Part shown: positions 27,713 through 37,195 of the stretch, in pieces
How positions within the stretch are numbered: position 1 is the stretch's first letter
Layout: each line of letters opens with the position of its first letter
Source of the DNA: Variovorax sp. SG517
GTDB taxonomy: Bacteria > Pseudomonadota > Gammaproteobacteria > Burkholderiales > Burkholderiaceae_C
NCBI RefSeq assembly: GCF_013376045.1
Contig: NZ_JABMJG010000003.1
Location: 62,001-126,000, forward strand
DNA length: 64,000 nt
Direction of reading: 5' to 3'
Position numbers and translations under genes: made by a program
Notes under the pieces: generated by a model
The model's input: only the letters and a program-made list of their open reading frames with translations
What the model was told of the DNA's origin: nothing
Database searches by the model: none

Positions 27713-29065
27713 ATGCCCTTGTGCCTCAGCCTCTTCCATCGCATGGACGAGGCCGTGTTGCGTAACCACGCGCATTACTGCCGCCTGTTCGGGTATCCGC
27801 ACCAATGGGTCGAGAGCGACAAGCTGATTCATCCGGCGCTGCGTGCCAGTGCCAAGTACAGCCAGATCCTGCGGTACCTGCGTTCGCTTGCCGAAGGCGA
27901 CTGGCTGTTGTTCCTCGATGGCGACTCCGTGGTCTTCCATCCTGTGGCAGTCGATGCCCTGATGCGGGGGCGCGATCTGCTCGCCGTTGAAGGCCCGAGA
28001 CCCGAAGGGCAGCCCGGCCCGGCCATGACGAACATGATGGTCGTGCGCAACACCAAGGCCAATCGCGCGCTGCTGTACCAGTTGATCGTGGATGCGGGTC
28101 ATGTCGTCGCGCTGGAGTCCGACCGGCTCGACGAATCCGCGCGGTTTCGTCCGGCAGGTCTGCTGCTCGAGTGCAACGGGGTGCTGGCCGATGTCTACGT
28201 CAACGTGTCGTGGCGCATTGCGCAATGGCATGACGCACGGGTCTTCGTGGTCAACCTGGCTTCGCCGCCGGTGCCGTTGCCCGGTGGTGGATGGCGTGAC
28301 GAGGTCCTGCACGACGCGCACCTGCAGTCCCTGCTGGTGCGGGAGGTCAACGGCGCCCTGATGCACGGACGGCCCGTGCTGCAGCCGCCCCGGTACCCAG
28401 CGCTCGGCAACGAGCCGCTGAGCAGCTTCAATCCTGGCGCACGCATCGCGTTTGTGACGCTCTACACCCATCATGTCGAAACCTACGCAAGGGTGTCCGA
28501 GCACAACGTGCGCCGTTACAGCGAAAGGCACGGGTACGCGTACCACGTGTACCGCGAGATTCCCGAGGGGATCGGGCCGGGCATCAACGGCTCCTGGGTC
28601 CGGACTTGGCTGCTGCAGCAGCATCTGGCGGATCACGACTGGGTGATCTGGGTCGATGCAGACGTCCTTTTCTTCAATCAGTCCCGCCCGATCGAACCCC
28701 TGCTGGAAGGGCGCGACCTGCTGTTGGCCAAGGACGTGGGCGCCTGGCTGTTCAATTCCGGCGTGATGGGATTCCGCAATACGCCGCGCAACCTCGAACT
28801 GCTGGCTCGCATCTGGTCGCGCATCGGCGAGGTGGCCGACAAGTCGGGTGTCTATAGCAGCATGGGCGACCAGTACTACACCAACGAAGTGCTGAAGCAG
28901 GAAGGGCTGCTGGACGAAGGCAGCGTACTGGACAACCTGAGCATCAACACGCCACCTCTGTTCGCAAGCGGGGACACGCTGCTCGTGCACTTCGTGAGCC
29001 TCGCCGAGCCTTACCGGTCGGTGTACATGGCGGCGATGGATGCCGCGTCGCAGCAGACGCGGTAG
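27713..29065 (+). CDS. Two-domain glycosyltransferase, GT34-like (tandem duplication)
   Basis: A 450-residue protein with two related halves. Each half opens with a strand and a serine/threonine-rich start (LSLFHRMDEAVLRNHAHYCR; VTLYTHHVETYARVSEHNVR), has a Tyr-x-His or similar pattern, then a D-x-D metal-binding motif in a hydrophobic context: FLDGDSVVFHP (about residue 68) and IWVDADVLFFN (about residue 317), and a closing block TNMMVVRNTKANRALL or NSGVMGFRNTPRNLELL. This matches the galactosyltransferase family GMA12/MNN10 (GT34) fold. I infer transfer of hexoses, perhaps two different ones, but neither donor nor acceptor is known. There is no signal or membrane segment. Start ATG 27713 is 28 bases past nagZ. 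Confidence 0.75.
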   Translation: MPLCLSLFHRMDEAVLRNHAHYCRLFGYPHQWVESDKLIHPALRASAKYSQILRYLRSLAEGDWLLFLDGDSVVFHPVAVDALMRGRDLLAVEGPRPEGQPGPAMTNMMVVRNTKANRALLYQLIVDAGHVVALESDRLDESARFRPAGLLLECNGVLADVYVNVSWRIAQWHDARVFVVNLASPPVPLPGGGWRDEVLHDAHLQSLLVREVNGALMHGRPVLQPPRYPALGNEPLSSFNPGARIAFVTLYTHHVETYARVSEHNVRRYSERHGYAYHVYREIPEGIGPGINGSWVRTWLLQQHLADHDWVIWVDADVLFFNQSRPIEPLLEGRDLLLAKDVGAWLFNSGVMGFRNTPRNLELLARIWSRIGEVADKSGVYSSMGDQYYTNEVLKQEGLLDEGSVLDNLSINTPPLFASGDTLLVHFVSLAEPYRSVYMAAMDAASQQTR

Positions 29066-29199
29066 CGAGGCTGGCCGGCCTGCCGCAGAAGCAACCAGTC
29101 GCCGGTTTTGCCAACAAGCTGGCAGATATGCCCGGCAAGCCGGTTGAACCGTCCTGTAAAGTCAAATGTCCTAAATCAAGGGGTCTGGGGGGCATTTTC

Positions 29200-29874
29200 A
29201 TGGCGCACATCGGCGAATCCTGGCTGACTTTCGACAGCTTGACGCAACACGTCGTCAAGGCGATCGATCCGAAGCGCATCCTGGACATCGGCGCGGGGGG
29301 CGGCAAATACGGCGCCTTGCTCAAGAACATCGTGCCCGAATGCGAGCTGACCGCGCTGGAGTGCGACGAAATGGCGTTTCCCCAACTGCGCGAGGTCGGC
29401 TACCACCAGATTCTCCAGATCACGGCGGACAAGCTCTACGAGCGCAGCGGCGAGCTTTACGACGTGGTGATCCTGGGCGATGTCATCGAGCACATGCTCC
29501 ATTCGCAGGGCCGTGACCTGCTCGAATTCCTCAACTACCGATCGCGCTATCTCATCATCTCCACGCCGGAGTGCATGCCGATGAGCCGTCCCATCTTCTT
29601 CGAAGGCCACAACTCGCTGTGGCGCCCGGACTCCTTCGCCTGGCATGACTACTGGGCACACCAGCAGTGCGGCGTGATGCATTTCTATCTGCTCAGGGGT
29701 CACGACAACTGGGCCGGACCCGGCTTGGCCGAGGTGGTGGGCGCAGTCAACGGCGCAGGGATCTTCAACGAGCATTCCAGCGGCCGTAAGGAGCCCGTCA
29801 ACCTTACGATCCGCGACACGCGCTACAAGGAGACGACCGACGAGCACAATTGCGTGCTGTACCGCCCCTTCTGA
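29200..29874 (+). CDS. Class I SAM-dependent methyltransferase in the glycan cluster
   Basis: A 224-residue methyltransferase. The SAM-binding motif I is KRILDIGAGGGKYGALL near residue 28, followed by an acidic residue in TALECDEMAF and motif IV VVILGDVIEHML. The C-terminal part is not recognised. The closest type is the small-molecule or sugar O-methyltransferases seen among glycosyltransferases. A GGGG-rich site precedes the ATG at 29200. It lies 13 bases before the next glycosyltransferase, so the two are probably cotranscribed. The 134 bases before it contain no gene. Confidence 0.78.
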   Translation: MAHIGESWLTFDSLTQHVVKAIDPKRILDIGAGGGKYGALLKNIVPECELTALECDEMAFPQLREVGYHQILQITADKLYERSGELYDVVILGDVIEHMLHSQGRDLLEFLNYRSRYLIISTPECMPMSRPIFFEGHNSLWRPDSFAWHDYWAHQQCGVMHFYLLRGHDNWAGPGLAEVVGAVNGAGIFNEHSSGRKEPVNLTIRDTRYKETTDEHNCVLYRPF

Positions 29875-29887
29875 TGGAGGTTGCCTC

Positions 29888-30703
29888 ATGGCCGAAGAAG
29901 CTGCAGAAAAGATCTCCCTTCGCGACATCGACATCGTCATTTCGTACAGGGAGGCGACCGAGGAGCGGCGCGAGAATCTCTACGCCGTGCTGGCGCATCT
30001 GGCCTGCACCTATACCGAATACCGGCTGTGGTTGATGGAGGCGGCGCCGGTCCCGCGCTTCGATTGGCAGCGGCTGGGCGATCCCAGGATCCGCCACGTC
30101 TTCATTCATCATGAAGGGCCGTTTCCCAAGTCAATGCTCTACAACACCGGCGTCCGGCTGGCGCGCAGCCCTGTGATCTGTTTTCATGATGCCGACTCAA
30201 TCGCCCAGCCCCAGGCGTTGCGCATGTGCGTCGACGGGCTGCTCGACGGTGATGGAAGCGACGCGATGTGCCCCTACTGGAACGTCATCAACGTCACCGG
30301 CGAACTGAAGCAGGGCTTCATGGAAACGCCTGACTACGGCCGGCTCGCCTCGATCGACCCGCAGCGGCTTCCACCGGACGCGGGCATTCTTTACTCGAAT
30401 GCCAACGGCGGCATCGTGCTGTTCAAGCGCAGCGAGTACATCCGGGTCGGCGGCTACAACGCGCGTCTCGAAGGGTGGGGCGGCGAGGACGATGAACTGC
30501 TGCGCCGTGCGGGCAGGATGGGTGTGCGCTGGCACTCCCTTGCCGTGCCGATGTTTCACCTGCATCACGACTCGGGTTCGCGCACGGAGCTGATCGAGAG
30601 CATCCGCGACACGGAGAACCTGCGGGCGCCGCAGGCCATCGAGGGCATGTCCCAGGAAGAGGTCGAGGCGCTGGTACGCGAACTGTCCGCCTTCTTCAAC
30701 TGA
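29888..30703 (+). CDS. Glycosyltransferase with beta-4-galactosyltransferase-like C-terminal motif
   Basis: A 271-residue GT-A type enzyme. The first half has a strand start IDIVISYREATEERRENL, and a metal-binding DAD in VICFHDADSIAQP near residue 102. The second half has GWGGEDDELLRRAGR near residue 196, the signature of the galactosyltransferase C-terminal domain (GT7/GT2 chondroitin polymerase type). Cytoplasmic, with no membrane segment. Donor could be UDP-Gal, UDP-GalNAc or UDP-GlcNAc; acceptor unknown. It is the last plus-strand gene of the cluster and meets the minus-strand pair tail to tail, 5 bases apart. Confidence 0.78.
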   Translation: MAEEAAEKISLRDIDIVISYREATEERRENLYAVLAHLACTYTEYRLWLMEAAPVPRFDWQRLGDPRIRHVFIHHEGPFPKSMLYNTGVRLARSPVICFHDADSIAQPQALRMCVDGLLDGDGSDAMCPYWNVINVTGELKQGFMETPDYGRLASIDPQRLPPDAGILYSNANGGIVLFKRSEYIRVGGYNARLEGWGGEDDELLRRAGRMGVRWHSLAVPMFHLHHDSGSRTELIESIRDTENLRAPQAIEGMSQEEVEALVRELSAFFN

Positions 30704-30708
30704 GTGGA

Positions 30709-31617
30709 TCAGCGCGGGGCGCCAACCTCGAGCACTTTGGCGCGCCACGCAAAGAACGCGTCGAGCGCAGGGCCCAGCACAGCTGTCTGGCTGTGCGCAC
30801 TGAAGGCCTCGAAGCCCTGGTGCGCCAGCCGTTGGCGCAGTTGTGGGGCGCTCATGAGCATCACGGCCATGTCAGCCAGGTGATCGCAAGAGACGCCGGC
30901 GACGGCTTGTCGCAGCTCCGGATAGAAGATCTCGCTGTCCGCGTAGAGTTCGCACAGCACGGCCTTGCGCTGCCTGAAAAGCATTGCGAGCCTCGGTATC
31001 TCGACGATGCGGGAGTTATCGAAGAAGTGCATGTTGAGCACCAGCTTCGCGCGCCGGATCATCAGGTTGCGATGCGTCGTTTCCCACAGCACGTTGTCAT
31101 TGCAGGCCACGTGCAGCCCCTTTCTTCGCATGGCATCAATGACCTGTGCTCGCCGCTGGTTCAGCGAGCCGAAGAAGAGCACGTCGATGTCCTGCAGGGC
31201 TTCGGGCAGCACGTCTTCGACCCGAAGGTTGTCTCCGGATTCTTCTTCATAGCCTAGCGGGACGTGGTGGCCGTTTGGAATTCCCAGCTCGGCGTAGCGG
31301 GCCAGATTGTGCTGGCTGTAGTCCCAGACGTAATGGTTTCGCAGCAGCGTCAAGTAGGACTCGTTGAACGCCTGCGAGCCTGCGACGATCTGCTCGAAGT
31401 TCAGCACGATGCAGTTGGCGCCCATGCCTTGCAGGGTCTCCGGAGCGAGGTGGTGTGCGAAGCAGACGATGTTGATGGCGTCACGGCGCACGGCGGCGTG
31501 CTCGGTGCTGACCTCGTACCCGAGCTTCCTGGCGGCAACGACGAAGGTGGCCACCACGTCGCCGACCATGTGCGGCTCCCCAAGCGAGGTGAAATGCAGA
31601 GGTACCGGGCGTTCCAT
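30709..31617 (-). CDS. Glycosyltransferase, GT1/CgeB-like
   Basis: A 302-residue protein with a Rossmann-like N-terminal half (INIVCFAHHLAP, CIVLNFEQI) and a C-terminal half with the pattern of GT-B enzymes: LNMHFFDNSRIVEIPRLAML, in which a Glu lies in the donor-binding helix, followed by a short EIFYPELRQAV stretch and a spacing typical of the Glyco_trans_1_2 family (CgeB). The likely donor is a nucleotide sugar, not otherwise known. It is 32 bases downstream of the methyltransferase on the same strand, so these two form an operon. Assignment to a GT-B fold is by pattern, so moderately sure. Confidence 0.65.
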   Translation of the reverse strand: MERPVPLHFTSLGEPHMVGDVVATFVVAARKLGYEVSTEHAAVRRDAINIVCFAHHLAPETLQGMGANCIVLNFEQIVAGSQAFNESYLTLLRNHYVWDYSQHNLARYAELGIPNGHHVPLGYEEESGDNLRVEDVLPEALQDIDVLFFGSLNQRRAQVIDAMRRKGLHVACNDNVLWETTHRNLMIRRAKLVLNMHFFDNSRIVEIPRLAMLFRQRKAVLCELYADSEIFYPELRQAVAGVSCDHLADMAVMLMSAPQLRQRLAHQGFEAFSAHSQTAVLGPALDAFFAWRAKVLEVGAPR

Positions 31618-31649
31618 CTTGAGTGCTGCTTGTTTCCGACGGTCGCCGA

Positions 31650-32276
31650 CTACTGCAGGCCCAGGATGTTCCGCTTGTGATAGTAGTCGGAGAGCGCGGC
31701 CTTGAGCTCGGTCGCCTTCTGGATCGTCTCCGGCAATGCATCCTTGCCCAGGCCGAAGAAGTAGAGGTCGTGGCTGGTGTGGTCGTAGTAGAACGACCAG
31801 ACCGAGAACCAGGCGTCGAACGGAATGATCGCCTTGAAGTCATCTTCGACCAGGTTCCGGTAGTAGTTCTGGTTGTTCTGCATGGTCAGCGGCGAATCGG
31901 TCGGCGCGTATTCGACCGTGCCGTGCTGCCTCCGCCCCGTGGTGGCGCAGGTCATCACGACGATGCCAGATTCCTTGACCAGCCGGAGCATGTTGAGCCA
32001 GGTCTTGCGCCAACCGGGGTTGTGTTCCATGGCCTCGCACGAGATCACGACGTCGAACTCGTTGGCCTTGCCACCGTAGTCCTCGCCGTAGCAGACGAGA
32101 TCGACACCATTTCCTTCGCCCACGTCCAGTCCGATGTACTCGCACTCCTCGAAGTAGGTTCGAACGGAGCCGTTGATGTCCAAGCTGCCGATCTCGAGGA
32201 CCTTTCTGCGCTGGAAGAGTTCACCCAGGAATTGCTTGATACCGCCTACGAAGAACAGTTGCTGGGGGTGCGACAT
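31650..32276 (-). CDS. Class I SAM-dependent methyltransferase in the glycan cluster (minus)
   Basis: A 208-residue methyltransferase. Motif I is KVLEIGSLDINGSVR near residue 26, then the acidic residue at YIGLDVGEG and motif IV FDVVISCEAMEHNP. The pattern matches Methyltransf_11/23 proteins linked to glycan or small-molecule modification. The C-terminal part is aromatic-rich (SVWSFYYDHTSHDLYFFGL). It precedes the glycosyltransferase on the same strand. Upstream of its start lies a 95-base gap to the metallopeptidase gene, which is on the same strand. Confidence 0.75.
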   Translation of the reverse strand: MSHPQQLFFVGGIKQFLGELFQRRKVLEIGSLDINGSVRTYFEECEYIGLDVGEGNGVDLVCYGEDYGGKANEFDVVISCEAMEHNPGWRKTWLNMLRLVKESGIVVMTCATTGRRQHGTVEYAPTDSPLTMQNNQNYYRNLVEDDFKAIIPFDAWFSVWSFYYDHTSHDLYFFGLGKDALPETIQKATELKAALSDYYHKRNILGLQ

Positions 32277-32371
32277 GGTGGGCCTTCGGAGCGGAAAGCC
32301 GGCAGTTTAGTAGCTGGCCTGGCTGAATTTCGTGGAGCGGTCCCAACTTCCAAGCGTTGTCGGGGAAAAGT

Positions 32372-32923
32372 TTACAAACTCCCCTGAGGCTGTACCCGGG
32401 TCTCGCTGTGGCCCTCAGAGCCCCACAGCCTGGGGCCGCCGGTCTCCATGTGGGTCAGGTAGAGCCGCAGGTCGAACTCGAGCCGGTGGTAGTCCGGCTC
32501 CATATGCATGCACAGCGCATAGAAGGCCTTGTCATGCTCGCGTTCCTTCATATGCGCCAGCTCGTGCACGACGATCATCCTCAGCCACGCCAGCGGCACT
32601 TCCTTGAACAGGCTCGCCACCCGGATCTCCCGCTTGGCCTTGAGCTTGCCGCCCTGCACGCGCGACACGGTGGTGTGCGTGCCCAGGGCGTTGCGGATCA
32701 CGTGCAGCTTGTTGTCGAACATCACCTTCGACAGCGGCTCGGCCTTGCGCATGAACTCGCTCTTGAGATCGGTGACGTAGTCGTAGAGCGCGCGATCGGT
32801 CTGGATGCCGTGCACGCCGTCGGGATATCGCTGGCCGAGCAGGGCGCCGAGCTTGTCCCCGGCGATCAGCTGGCGGACCTGTTCCAGCAGGGATGCCGGA
32901 TAACCCGCCAGGTATTTCATCAT
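32372..32923 (-). CDS. YgjP-like metallopeptidase (DUF45)
   Basis: A 183-residue protein with the zinc signature VVHELAHMKEREHDKAFY (HExxH plus a downstream His), the hallmark of the YgjP/WLM-type metallopeptidase domain. No signal peptide. Function in the cell is unknown; such domains occur beside DNA repair or chaperone genes. Start ATG at 32923 shares a base with the Hsp70 stop (TGATG). It appears to be cotranscribed with the Hsp70 and lysS. Confidence 0.85.
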   Translation of the reverse strand: MMKYLAGYPASLLEQVRQLIAGDKLGALLGQRYPDGVHGIQTDRALYDYVTDLKSEFMRKAEPLSKVMFDNKLHVIRNALGTHTTVSRVQGGKLKAKREIRVASLFKEVPLAWLRMIVVHELAHMKEREHDKAFYALCMHMEPDYHRLEFDLRLYLTHMETGGPRLWGSEGHSETRVQPQGSL

Positions 32924-34194
32924 CAGGCCCCGAGTTGCGCGCTGGCCGCGCAGGCCAGCCCCGTGGCCACGCCGCCGAACAGGTCGCCTTCGACCAGGTT
33001 CACGCCCGCGAAGCTCCTGCGCAGTGCGTGCTGGAACGGCCGCAGCGCGGAAGAGCCGCCGGTGAGATAGATCGCGTCGAGGTCGTTGCTGCGCAGGCCC
33101 GCGCGCTTGACGCAGGCGTGTGCGCAGGCGATCACGCTTTCCAGCGGCGCGGCCAGCTGCTGCGCCATGTCGTCCGGCGTGAGCGAGGCGACGAGGCCGC
33201 GCTCGGCGCAATCCAGGTCGATGGCGGTCGTGGCATCGCTCAGCGACACCTCGATCTTGGCCGCTTCCACCGCGCTCGCGATGCGGTGGCCGTGCCGTTC
33301 CTCGAGCACGGCCATCAGCCGGTCGTGCAGGCGCGTGTCAGCGTAGCTGGTGCGCAGATCCTTCGCCTGCCGCAGCGCCTTGGCGGCGTAGAGCCAGTTG
33401 ATCAGGTGCCAGGACGACAGCTCGAAGAACACCTTGCTCGGCACTTCGCGCCCCTGCGGGCCGTGGTGGCGGAAGCCGAACTGCGGCATCACGCGCTCGA
33501 GGTTCAGGCGCTGGTCGAAATCGGTGCCGCCGATGTGCACGCCGCTGGTGGCCAGTACGTCGTCGCTGCGGTCCTCCCGCGCGGCGCGCTCGGGGCCGAC
33601 GCGCACCACGGTGAAGTCGGAGGTGCCGCCGCCGATGTCGACGATGAGCACGATCGACTCTTTGGCAACGCGCTGTTCGTAGTCGAAGGCGGCCGCGATG
33701 GGTTCGAGCTGAAAGGAAATGTCGCGAAAGCCTGCCGCGCGCGCCGCGACGCGCAGGCTTTCTTCCGCGCGCTCGTCGCGCTTGGAATCGTCGTCCACGA
33801 AATGGACCGGCCGGCCGATCACTACGCGCTCGGGCACCTGGCCGAGTTCGCGGCTGGCGCGCACCGCCAGCTCGCGCAGGAAGCGCGCGATGATGTCCTC
33901 GAAGCTCACGAGGCCGTCGTAGATCGCCGTTTTCTCCTGCATCAGCGCGCTGCCGAGCAGGCTCTTGAGCGAGCGCATCAGCCGGCCTTCGGTCCCCGAG
34001 AGGTACTGGCCGATGGCATCGCGGCCGAAGTGCGTCGTGCGGTCTTCGGCGTTGAAGAAGATCGCGGTGGGCAGTGTGGTGGCCGCGCCCTCGATGGGCA
34101 GAAGGCGGGCCTCTGTGCCGATCCGGCAGGCGACAGCGGAGTTGGATGTGCCGAAGTCGATGCCGATCGTCGGCAACGACGACGGTGCCTTCAC
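32923..34194 (-). CDS. Short Hsp70 family protein, YegD-like
   Basis: A 423-residue actin-fold ATPase with the Hsp70 nucleotide-binding signatures: IGIDFGTSNSAVAC (phosphate 1), VLIVDIGGGTSDFTVV (phosphate 2) and IYLTGGSSALRPF (adenosine). The C-terminal substrate-binding domain of DnaK is missing, as in YegD, so it is not a full chaperone. YegD is a putative chaperone of unknown client. It starts with GTG at 34194, 2 bases after the lysS stop, and leads into the YgjP-like gene. A peptidase beside a chaperone may suggest shared clients (inference). Confidence 0.88.
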   Translation of the reverse strand: MKAPSSLPTIGIDFGTSNSAVACRIGTEARLLPIEGAATTLPTAIFFNAEDRTTHFGRDAIGQYLSGTEGRLMRSLKSLLGSALMQEKTAIYDGLVSFEDIIARFLRELAVRASRELGQVPERVVIGRPVHFVDDDSKRDERAEESLRVAARAAGFRDISFQLEPIAAAFDYEQRVAKESIVLIVDIGGGTSDFTVVRVGPERAAREDRSDDVLATSGVHIGGTDFDQRLNLERVMPQFGFRHHGPQGREVPSKVFFELSSWHLINWLYAAKALRQAKDLRTSYADTRLHDRLMAVLEERHGHRIASAVEAAKIEVSLSDATTAIDLDCAERGLVASLTPDDMAQQLAAPLESVIACAHACVKRAGLRSNDLDAIYLTGGSSALRPFQHALRRSFAGVNLVEGDLFGGVATGLACAASAQLGA

Positions 34195-34196
34195 GA

Positions 34197-35744
<1,548 letters not shown>

Positions 35745-35848
35745 GGGAGACGGGTGGCGCGCAACCGGGAGCGTGCGCGGGCCCGGCATTTTAGCCGATC
35801 GGGTTCGAATAAAACCCGCCCACAGCGCCCGCCAATCCTGCGGGATAA

Positions 35849-35865
35849 GCTACAAAAAGGATAGC
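35849..35865. repeat. 17-bp GCTA-N9-TAGC element, copy 4
   Basis: GCTACAAAAAGGATAGC in the space between the lysS promoter region and the end of the LON-domain gene, 3 bases from its stop. The arms are GCTA/TAGC with a C/A pair next to them, so it is imperfect. It is the fourth of five such elements. Confidence 0.5.
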
Positions 35866-35868
35866 GAT

Positions 35869-36513
35869 CTATTCAGTGATGCCGGTGCGTGCGAGCAGAT
35901 CGCTGACCAGCTCCAGCCGCATCAGCGGGCTGTCGAGCTCCATCAGGCGCTGCCGCAGCTCGAGCTGCATCGGCACCAGCTCGCACCAGCGGTTGGCCAC
36001 CCAGCCGCAATCGTCGAAGCGGTAGGGCTCGGCGATGGGCAGGCGCACCGCCCCGCCTTGGGCGCGCTTGCGCTCCTCCAGCGTGCCGACGAGGCGCTGC
36101 AGCGCGGTGGAGGTGTGCCGCAGGTCGTCGGGAATCTCCAGCGCGATGTCGTCGTTCACCGCCTCGACCTCGGCGACCCAGAGGCCGTGCTTCTGCAGCT
36201 CGTTGCTGCGGACGCGAAAGCGCTGCGTGCCGACGCATTCGATCTGCAGCAGGCCGCTTTGCGGCGATTCGAACTCGCGGATCACGGCCAGCGTGCCGAT
36301 AGCTGCAAAGCTCTCGGCATCGGCGCCGGCCTTGCGCACCTCGCTGCCGCTGGTGAGGCTCACCACGCCGAAGGGCGCGTCGGCCTTGCGGCACTTGCCG
36401 ATCATGTCGAGGTAGCGGACCTCGAAGATGCGCAATGGAAGAAGGCCGCCGGGAAAGAGCACCGTACCGAGCGGAAACAATGGCAGTGAATGCAAAAGGG
36501 GTTGTGTCGTCAT
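35869..36513 (-). CDS. LON peptidase substrate-binding domain protein
   Basis: A 214-residue stand-alone N-terminal domain of Lon, without the ATPase and protease domains. The start MTTQPLLHSLPLFPLGTVLFP with PLFPLGTVLFPGGLLPLRIFE is the family signature, followed by the GVVSLTSGSEV and FRVRSNELQ segments. Such proteins are common in betaproteobacteria next to unrelated genes; the role is unknown, perhaps substrate or protein recognition. I use ATG at 36513, with AAGG upstream, over two earlier in-frame ATGs. The gene is divergent from yggT. Confidence 0.85.
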   Translation of the reverse strand: MTTQPLLHSLPLFPLGTVLFPGGLLPLRIFEVRYLDMIGKCRKADAPFGVVSLTSGSEVRKAGADAESFAAIGTLAVIREFESPQSGLLQIECVGTQRFRVRSNELQKHGLWVAEVEAVNDDIALEIPDDLRHTSTALQRLVGTLEERKRAQGGAVRLPIAEPYRFDDCGWVANRWCELVPMQLELRQRLMELDSPLMRLELVSDLLARTGITE

Positions 36514-36562
36514 CGAAGAGCCTTGCGTGGCTATCATCGCATTCCCCTCACGGCCGCGTCTC

Positions 36563-37123
36563 ATGCTCTACCAGATTCCCTCGTTCCTTCTCGACGTGAT
36601 CGTCGGTCTGCTCGGCGGCGCCTGCCTGCTGCGCCTGTACATGCAGTACCACCGCGTGCCCTTCGGCAACCCGCTCGGGCGCTTCGTGTTCGCCATCACC
36701 GACTGGATCGTGCTGCCGCTGCGGCGCATCGTGCCCGGGGTGAAGCGCTGGGACCTGGCCAGCCTGATCGCGGCATGGCTGCTGGTGATGCTGAAGTTCC
36801 TGCTGCTGTGGCTGCTGGTCGGCAACCTGGGGCGCATCGCGACCCTGCCGCTGGTGTCGCTGGTGGGGCTGATGCAGCTGGCGGTCTCGGGCCTGACGGC
36901 GCTGCTGGTGGTCTATGCGGTGCTGTCGTGGATTCCGAATGCCTCGCCGATGCTGCTCGACCTGATCTCCCGCCTGGCCGAGCCGCTGGTGCGGCCGTTC
37001 CGCCGCTTCATTCCGCTGATTGGCGGGGTCGACCTGTCGCCGCTGGCTGCCATCGTCGTGTTGCAGGTGATCGCGATCGTGCTGGGCAATCTGCTGGTTT
37101 TTGCTTATCAGCTGACGTTCTGA
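36563..37123 (+). CDS. yggT: YggT family membrane protein
   Basis: A 186-residue inner-membrane protein with two copies of the YggT repeat, each with two hydrophobic helices and the family R-P-[FL]-R-R motif: LPLRRIVPGVKRWDLASLI (about residue 51) and RPFRRFIPLIGGVDLSPL (about residue 149). The family is linked to osmotic stress and potassium homeostasis, and to cell division/shape in other bacteria, with no certain mechanism. It is a single gene ended by a bidirectional terminator. Confidence 0.87.
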   Translation: MLYQIPSFLLDVIVGLLGGACLLRLYMQYHRVPFGNPLGRFVFAITDWIVLPLRRIVPGVKRWDLASLIAAWLLVMLKFLLLWLLVGNLGRIATLPLVSLVGLMQLAVSGLTALLVVYAVLSWIPNASPMLLDLISRLAEPLVRPFRRFIPLIGGVDLSPLAAIVVLQVIAIVLGNLLVFAYQLTF

Positions 37124-37135
37124 TCTCCTGAATAC

Positions 37136-37172
37136 AAAAAGGGCCCGGATGCATCGCACCCGGGCCCTTTTT
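37136..37172. terminator. Bidirectional terminator between yggT and accD
   Basis: AAAAAGGGCCCGG (37136-37148) pairs with CCGGGCCCTTTTT (37160-37172) around an 11-base loop. With T5 on one strand and A5 on the other it can end the yggT transcript (plus) and the accD transcript (minus). Confidence 0.9.
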
Positions 37173-37195
37173 GCTTTCGATTGCCGTTCGTTCGG

